A stretch of DNA of 9,445 nt from RGIG1995 sp045658315 (GTDB taxonomy: Bacteria > Bacillota > Clostridia > Oscillospirales > CAG-272), in NCBI GenBank assembly GCA_045658315.1, contig JAZOUV010000098.1:1-9445 (forward strand), given 5' to 3'. Positions 5,849 to 9,445 of the stretch are shown piece after piece. Positions within the stretch are counted from its first letter, which is position 1. Every line of letters begins with the position of its first letter. Made by a program: the position numbers and the translations under genes. Under the pieces are notes generated by a model, which worked only from the letters and a program-made list of their open reading frames with translations, was not told the DNA's origin and did no database searches.

Positions 5849-6545
5849 TTTTCTCCTCCATTATAACTCTTTTTGTAGATTCAAGCGATTCTTTCAGCTT
5901 AATACCTTCCTCTTCCAATGCGGAATTAGTATCGGTACGGAAACTCTCCGCATCAAGAGAAAGACCGCGGAATGCTTCTGTAAGCTGTACAGATTTCGCA
6001 ATAATTTCACCTAAATATTTTTCATTCAATCCGTTCAAGTTTTCAACAGTCATATCTATCATAGTCTTTGCCGCAACTCTTGCTTTAAGCTCAGCTTCAC
6101 TTACAATGCTCTCGGCTCTTGCGTTTGCACTGACTATCATAGACCCTATCTGTTCGCTTATCTTGTCATACTTGTTGGATTTTTCGTATAATTCAGTGTT
6201 TTCACTTGCATTTTTTTCATATTCGTCTATCCTTGAAGCAAGTTCAGTATTTTTCTTTTCGAGTTCGCCGTTTTCTTGCTTAAGCCTGTCAATATGACCG
6301 TTCAGCTCTACTATAAGTCTGTCGGCTGTTTCAACCTTTTCGTTGATTTCTTTTATTTCCTGTTCATTTTTTTGACTGACTTCGCTTTCAAGCTCTTTTA
6401 TTTTCTTTTCAAGCTCTGCTATTATCTTACGGCTCTCGTTCTCTGATTCAAAAATTTTTGAATTCAAAGACTCAATATAACCGTTTACGTCTGCCTTGTT
6501 GTAACCGCCCATAGCATTTCGGAATTTTATCTTTCTTTCACCCAC
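5841..6545 (-). CDS. DivIVA-like coiled-coil protein
   Basis: 234 residues. The N-terminus carries the DivIVA-type lipid/pole-binding motif: 'IKFRNAMGGYNKADVNGYI' (6-24), matching the F-x(n)-GY-x3-[DE]V-x2-[FY]-[IL] pattern. It is followed by a long coiled coil rich in E, K, L and N (about 30-125), then a second helical region with 'YDKISEQIGSMIVSANARAE' (126-145) typical of DivIVA/GpsB-like proteins. Such proteins recruit cell-division, wall-growth or chromosome-anchoring partners to curved membrane. Translation starts at a GTG (6545) with AGAGGTGG upstream; the next in-frame ATG would cut into the motif. First gene of the four-gene minus-strand operon, with a promoter at 6588-6616. DivIVA, GpsB, SepIVA or an organism-specific paralogue cannot be distinguished. 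Confidence 0.85.
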   Translation of the reverse strand: MGERKIKFRNAMGGYNKADVNGYIESLNSKIFESENESRKIIAELEKKIKELESEVSQKNEQEIKEINEKVETADRLIVELNGHIDRLKQENGELEKKNTELASRIDEYEKNASENTELYEKSNKYDKISEQIGSMIVSANARAESIVSEAELKARVAAKTMIDMTVENLNGLNEKYLGEIIAKSVQLTEAFRGLSLDAESFRTDTNSALEEEGIKLKESLESTKRVIMEEKND

Positions 6546-6564
6546 GGCAAACCACCTCTTTTTT

Positions 6565-6581
6565 TGTAAATTTTATTTACA
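6565..6581. promoter_or_regulatory. Candidate operator: TGTAAA-N5-TTTACA in the DivIVA-operon leader
   Basis: Perfect 6-base inverted arms TGTAAA (6565-6570) and TTTACA (6576-6581) around TTTTA. It lies between the -10 and the ribosome binding site of the DivIVA-like gene, where a repressor could block transcription. The sequence is AT-rich, so chance is possible. Confidence 0.35.
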
Positions 6582-6587
6582 CACATA

Positions 6588-6616
6588 ATATTAACACATT
6601 TTCTCTCCATTTGCAA
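6588..6616 (-). promoter_or_regulatory. Sigma-A-type promoter of the DivIVA-fumarase-regulator-lipoprotein operon
   Basis: Minus strand: -35 TTGCAA (6616-6611), 17-base spacer, -10 TAATAT (6593-6588). The 6617-6687 stretch upstream is strongly AT-rich and includes a 9-bp inverted repeat (6620-6628 with 6646-6654), which could act as an UP element for this and the divergent pantothenate kinase promoter. Confidence 0.65.
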
Positions 6617-6687
6617 CCGATATTTTTAAAATTTCAACATTTTTCTAAAAATATAAAGCATATATTTATATTATTTGGTACAGACTC

Positions 6688-6716
6688 TTGAAATTTTTGG
6701 AGGATAATGTTATCAT
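6688..6716 (+). promoter_or_regulatory. Promoter of the pantothenate kinase gene
   Basis: TTGAAA (6688-6693), 17-base spacer, TATCAT (6711-6716). A perfect TATAAT hexamer also occurs at 6725-6730 but has no good -35 at normal spacing. Short arms GATAA (6703-6707) and TTATC (6710-6714) overlap the first -10. Confidence 0.55.
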
Positions 6717-6750
6717 AGTTACGGTATAATACGAAAAGAGGCGGGTTTTT

Positions 6751-7578
6751 ATGTCAAAATACGTAATAGGTATAGATGTGGGCGGAAGCACCACCAAGAT
6801 CGTCGGCTTTGACGAAAATCACAATCTTATAAATCCCTTGTTTGTCAGAGCGACCGATCAGGTTACGTCCATATACGGAGCTTTTGGTAAATTTACTTCT
6901 GAAAATTCCATTGAATTAAACGAAATCAGCCGCGTTATGATGACAGGTGTCGGTTCTACATTTATAACCAAACCGCTTTACGGTTTGAAGTGCGAAAGCG
7001 TTCCCGAATTTGAATGTGTGGGACGCGGCGGTCTTTATTTGTCGGGACTTAAAGAAACTATAGTTGTGAGTCTCGGAACGGGTACGGCTCTCGTCCACGC
7101 AAAGTCGGGTAACAACATAACTTATCTGGGCGGCACAGGTGTCGGCGGCGGTACTCTTATGGGTCTGAGTAAACAGATTCTGAATATGGACGATATTGAA
7201 CATATTGTTGAACTTGCAAAGAACGGAGACCTGAATAATATCGACCTTCGCATAAAAGATATTTCAAACAAGTCGGATTTCGGTGGGTTGCCCGATATTA
7301 TGACTGCGGCAAACTTCGGTAAAATAAGCGATATGGCAACACGCGAAGATATGGCACTTGGTATAATCAATATGGTATTCGAGGTAGCGGGGATGATTGC
7401 CGTATTCGCAGCAAGAAACCACAAAACAAAAGACATTGTGCTTACAGGAAATCTGACATCAGTCCCTCAAAGTAAAGGGATTTTCCAGACGCTTAATTCT
7501 ATGTTTGACGTTAACTTTGTTATTCCGGAAAATGCACAGTTCAGCACTGTTATAGGTGCGGCACTGTCAGCAAAATAA
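6751..7578 (+). CDS. coaW: Type II pantothenate kinase
   Basis: Phosphorylates pantothenate to 4'-phosphopantothenate, the first step of coenzyme A synthesis. The 275 residues carry the ASKHA nucleotide-binding landmarks in order: phosphate-1 'GIDVGGSTTKIVGF' (7-20), phosphate-2 'VVSLGTGTA' (105-113), 'GGTGVGGGTLMGLSK' (127-141) and the adenosine segment 'IVLTGNL' (229-235), ending 'STVIGAALSA'. This is the eukaryotic-like type II form known from Staphylococcus CoaW, about the same length, as opposed to the type I (CoaA) or type III (CoaX) forms. Type II bacterial enzymes are generally insensitive to CoA feedback; whether this one is cannot be read here. ATG at 6751, with AGAGG about 9 bases upstream. 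It is monocistronic between its own promoter and a good intrinsic terminator. Confidence 0.92.
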   Translation: MSKYVIGIDVGGSTTKIVGFDENHNLINPLFVRATDQVTSIYGAFGKFTSENSIELNEISRVMMTGVGSTFITKPLYGLKCESVPEFECVGRGGLYLSGLKETIVVSLGTGTALVHAKSGNNITYLGGTGVGGGTLMGLSKQILNMDDIEHIVELAKNGDLNNIDLRIKDISNKSDFGGLPDIMTAANFGKISDMATREDMALGIINMVFEVAGMIAVFAARNHKTKDIVLTGNLTSVPQSKGIFQTLNSMFDVNFVIPENAQFSTVIGAALSAK

Positions 7579-7586
7579 AATATACC

Positions 7587-7614
7587 GGCAGAGGATTGTT
7601 TTCTCTGCCTTTTT
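7587..7614 (+). terminator. Intrinsic terminator of coaW
   Basis: GGCAGAG (7587-7593) pairs with CTCTGCC (7603-7609) around a 9-base loop, followed directly by TTTTT (7610-7614). It starts 8 bases after the stop codon. Confidence 0.9.
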
Positions 7615-7620
7615 GCATAC

Positions 7621-7672
7621 AAAAAACATCACCTCTATCTTTACTGTATATTCAGTATATAGAGGTGATGTT
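7621..7672 (-). terminator. Intrinsic terminator of the downstream lipoprotein gene
   Basis: Perfect 14-bp arms at 7625-7638 and 7659-7672, with an inner 5-bp stem (7642-7646 with 7653-7657). On the minus strand the stem runs into a T-tract (6 Ts at 7626-7621) and begins 21 bases after the lipoprotein stop codon. It lies tail to tail with the coaW terminator. Confidence 0.85.
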
Positions 7673-7693
7673 ATATTAAGGTCGTTTTATATC

Positions 7694-8476
7694 TTATTCT
7701 GTGTAGGGTTCTCCGTTTTCGGTGAAATATTCTACAGTCTTTGTACCGTCGTCGTTATAGGTAATAACCTCAAGCTTATACGAGCCGCCGCCCCATGTGT
7801 CGATAAATAACACAATATAGTTTATCTCCTTTACAAGCTTCTCTCCGCTATAAATCTTTTCGCTTGTCTTTTGTGCATTATCGCCGTATGTGTAAACGTG
7901 GGTATAATCATATTCAACTGTTCCGTCTGCTTTATACATAGTCTCCTTCAGCATATCGCCCTTATTGTCAAACTCTGTATAATACTTAGTTCCGTCCTCG
8001 TTGTACTGCGTAGAACTTTTCTCGTAATTAAATCCCTCGTCGTCCACACCGTATTCAGCTTCATAGGTCAACTTACCATCTGTCATTATCTTCATAGACT
8101 TTATGTTACCGTCAGCCAAATATTCGTACTCTATAGTTTCCTCGGAAACTTTGTTTTCTCCGTCATAATGTACGCAAACCGTCCAGTTTCCCTTTTTATC
8201 CAAAACGTATACATCGGTAAGGTTGTCTTTTACTTTCACCTTAACACCGCACACCGTACACTTCTCATTTTCAAGCGTGTGAGCCGCAGAATCAACCTTT
8301 TCGCCGTCTTCAACACAGACCTTCCAGTGACTATCCTTGTCGAAAAGCCATTCTTCGCCTGCTGTATGGGTATGGTTGTCGCCATTATTGTTTGGCTTTT
8401 CTTTGCATGCAGTAATAACAAAAACTGTAAGAAAGCATACTAAAAGCATGATTACTATCTTCTTAAAAACCTTCAT
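7694..8476 (-). CDS. Lipoprotein with HTH..C..CxxC zinc-ribbon-like segment and DGT-type beta repeats
   Basis: 260 residues, exported and lipid-anchored: 'MKVFKK', hydrophobic core, lipobox I21-T22-A23-C24. Residues 35-78 form a small Cys/His-rich segment: 'HTH' (35-37), 'DSHWKVC' (48-54), H66, C73-x2-C76-G. This resembles the short treble-clef/zinc-ribbon repeats found in secreted Firmicutes proteins. The remainder is beta-rich with loose repeats built on 'Y-[NK]-x-DGT' (residues 158-163, 181-186, 240-245), similar in flavour to YwqK/MORN-like repeats. I do not recognise a defined family. Start at the ATG at 8476, with AAGGAAG 8 bases upstream; the frame stays open for 24 more codons upstream through the promoter, which rules out the longer version. 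Monocistronic, with its own promoter and terminator, between coaW and nadE and unrelated to them. Confidence 0.8.
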   Translation of the reverse strand: MKVFKKIVIMLLVCFLTVFVITACKEKPNNNGDNHTHTAGEEWLFDKDSHWKVCVEDGEKVDSAAHTLENEKCTVCGVKVKVKDNLTDVYVLDKKGNWTVCVHYDGENKVSEETIEYEYLADGNIKSMKIMTDGKLTYEAEYGVDDEGFNYEKSSTQYNEDGTKYYTEFDNKGDMLKETMYKADGTVEYDYTHVYTYGDNAQKTSEKIYSGEKLVKEINYIVLFIDTWGGGSYKLEVITYNDDGTKTVEYFTENGEPYTE

Positions 8477-8516
8477 AAAATTTTCTTCCTTTTTATATAT
8501 TTTTTGTTTGGTCAAT

Positions 8517-8545
8517 AGTATATCATATTTGAAATTTCGTGTCAA
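8517..8545 (-). promoter_or_regulatory. Strong sigma-A-type promoter of the zinc-ribbon lipoprotein gene
   Basis: Minus strand: consensus -35 TTGACA (8545-8540), 17-base spacer, -10 TATACT (8522-8517) with an extended TGA before it. The leader is about 35 bases, ending in the AAGGAAG ribosome binding site. Confidence 0.85.
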
Positions 8546-8594
8546 CATTTATATTGTAAACAAACACCGTATATTTCAGTCAAACTTAATGATG

Positions 8595-8649
8595 CCGTGA
8601 AGAAAATCAATCATAACAACCGGCTTAGCCGATGGTTATGATTTTACGG
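8595..8649. repeat. Imperfect long palindrome between divergent promoters
   Basis: Core arms AATCATAAC (8609-8617) and GTTATGATT (8635-8643) enclose a second stem CGGC/GCCG (8621-8624 with 8628-8631) with a TTA loop; three bases between the stems are only partly paired. The homology continues outward: the right side reads GTTATGATTTTACGG, and the left side holds CCGT and AAAATC with GAAG and AATC insertions. It ends directly at the nadE -35. No strong T-tract follows on either strand, so it is a poor terminator; operator, element end or RNA structure are possible. Confidence 0.6.
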
Positions 8650-8679
8650 TTGACCTCGGGGTATGCAATATGGTATAAT
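8650..8679 (+). promoter_or_regulatory. Promoter of nadE
   Basis: -35 TTGACC (8650-8655), 18-base spacer, consensus -10 TATAAT (8674-8679) preceded by TGG. The start point near 8686 leaves a leader of roughly 28 bases, too short for a known NAD-sensing riboswitch. Confidence 0.8.
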
Positions 8680-8713
8680 GAGTGCAACGTGTATTATAGG
8701 CGGTGTTTATATA

Positions 8714-9445
8714 ATGTTTGATGCTAAAAAAACAAAAAATCAATGCGTAGAGTGGATAAAACGATTTTTCGAGGAAAACGGCAAGGACTGCAACGCAGTA
8801 ATAGGTATATCGGGAGGCAAAGACAGCTCCGTTGCGGCGGCACTCTGTGTTGAGGCTTTGGGGAAGGGCAGAGTTATCGGCGTTCTCATGCCTTGCGGTG
8901 AACAGCACGATATTGATATGGCATACCTGCTTTGCAGGCATCTTGGTATAAAGCATTACGAAATTAATATAAAAGCTGCGGTAGAGGGGTTAAAAAATGC
9001 ACTTCCCGACAATTTCCCTCTTTCTCAGCAGGCTGTTACAAATCTTCCGCCCAGAATAAGAATGTCAACGGTTTATGCGGTCGGCCAATCATTAAACGGA
9101 CGCGTCGTAAACACCTGCAATCTATCTGAAGATTGGGTGGGCTACTCGACAAGATACGGAGACGCGGCGGGGGATTTTTCGCCCCTTTCCAATCTTACGG
9201 TAACAGAAGTAAAAGAAATCGGACGTGTACTTGGGCTGCCCGATGTCTTGGTTGACAAAGTGCCTATTGACGGTCTTTGCGGAAAAACAGACGAAGAAAA
9301 TTTGGGCTTTACCTATGATGTTCTTGACAGATATATCCGCACGGGTAAAATCGATGACCCGAAAACAAAAGAGCTTATTGACAAAAAACATAAGGCTAAC
9401 CTTTTCAAGCTTCAGCTTATGCCGTCATTTAAGCCCGAAATATGA
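8714..9445 (+). CDS. nadE: NH3-dependent NAD(+) synthetase
   Basis: Last step of NAD synthesis: amidation of deamido-NAD (NaAD) with ammonia and ATP; cytoplasmic, homodimeric in the family. The 243 residues are the short form with no glutaminase domain, so free ammonia is the expected nitrogen donor. Landmarks: ATP-pyrophosphatase loop 'GISGGKDSSVAAAL' (31-44), 'NLPPRIRMSTVYAVGQ' (110-125), 'NLSEDWVGYSTRYGDAAGDF' (136-155) and 'GLCGKTDEENLGFTYDVLD' (187-205). I start it at the ATG at 8714, with AGGCGGTG upstream. An earlier in-frame ATG at 8663 lies upstream of the predicted transcription start and overlaps the promoter. The TGA stop is the last codon of the window, so the gene is complete but what follows is not visible. 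Confidence 0.93.
   Translation: MFDAKKTKNQCVEWIKRFFEENGKDCNAVIGISGGKDSSVAAALCVEALGKGRVIGVLMPCGEQHDIDMAYLLCRHLGIKHYEINIKAAVEGLKNALPDNFPLSQQAVTNLPPRIRMSTVYAVGQSLNGRVVNTCNLSEDWVGYSTRYGDAAGDFSPLSNLTVTEVKEIGRVLGLPDVLVDKVPIDGLCGKTDEENLGFTYDVLDRYIRTGKIDDPKTKELIDKKHKANLFKLQLMPSFKPEI

Noticed and set aside
7871..8443. Plus-strand open frame of 190 codons
   Set aside because: It is antisense to the zinc-ribbon lipoprotein, has no ribosome binding site worth the name, and its apparent hydrophobicity is a by-product of the opposite strand's codons.
8663..8713. Earlier in-frame ATG (8663) for nadE
   Set aside because: It lies between the -35 and -10, upstream of the predicted transcript start; the ATG at 8714 matches the family N-terminus and has a ribosome binding site.
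8686..8713. NAD-sensing riboswitch in the nadE leader
   Set aside because: Only about 28 bases separate the predicted start of transcription from the start codon, with no structure there.
1..9445. CRISPR array, insertion sequence or prophage genes
   Set aside because: No regularly spaced repeats, transposase, integrase or phage structural genes are visible on either strand.

Overview
The window is a low-GC stretch (roughly 40% G+C by eye) with short intergenic gaps, strong GGAGG-type ribosome binding sites, TTGACA/TATAAT-type promoters and several intrinsic terminators. Gene content fits a Gram-positive anaerobe of the class Clostridia: a DUF421-DUF4363 pair, a DivIVA-type coiled-coil protein, a two-subunit class I fumarase beta chain, a type II pantothenate kinase, a short NH3-dependent NadE and several lipoproteins. 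The species cannot be named from this sequence. I see no transposase, integrase or CRISPR array.

Layout, left to right. (1) 1-513, plus strand: C-terminal part of a DUF262-type HNH endonuclease that runs in from outside the window. (2) 564-2034, minus strand: a two-gene operon of an ADP-ribose pyrophosphatase-type Nudix hydrolase and a stand-alone NAD(P)H-hydrate dehydratase, with a clear promoter upstream and a 13-bp inverted repeat downstream. (3) 2085-2265, minus strand: a tRNA-Lys(UUU) with its own promoter and terminator and one acceptor-stem mismatch. (4) 2340-3417, plus strand: overlapping DUF421 and DUF4363 membrane-protein genes and a shared terminator. (5) 3438-6616, minus strand: a four-gene operon of a DivIVA-like protein, fumarase beta subunit, XRE-TPR regulator and a tandem-repeat lipoprotein. 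(6) 6688-7614, plus strand: type II pantothenate kinase with promoter and terminator. (7) 7621-8545, minus strand: a single-gene unit for a second lipoprotein. (8) 8650-9445, plus strand: nadE, ending on the last base of the window.

Most of this is ordinary chromosomal housekeeping. One loose theme is pyridine-nucleotide metabolism: ADP-ribose clearance, NAD(P)HX repair and the last step of NAD synthesis all occur here, the first two in one operon. The left edge is the only accessory or defence-like piece. The points that best deserve a second look are the fumarase beta subunit without its alpha partner, the regulator-lipoprotein pair downstream of it, the mismatch in the tRNA acceptor stem, and an imperfect palindrome between the divergent promoters upstream of nadE. 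I did not find a convincing new multi-gene system wholly inside the window.
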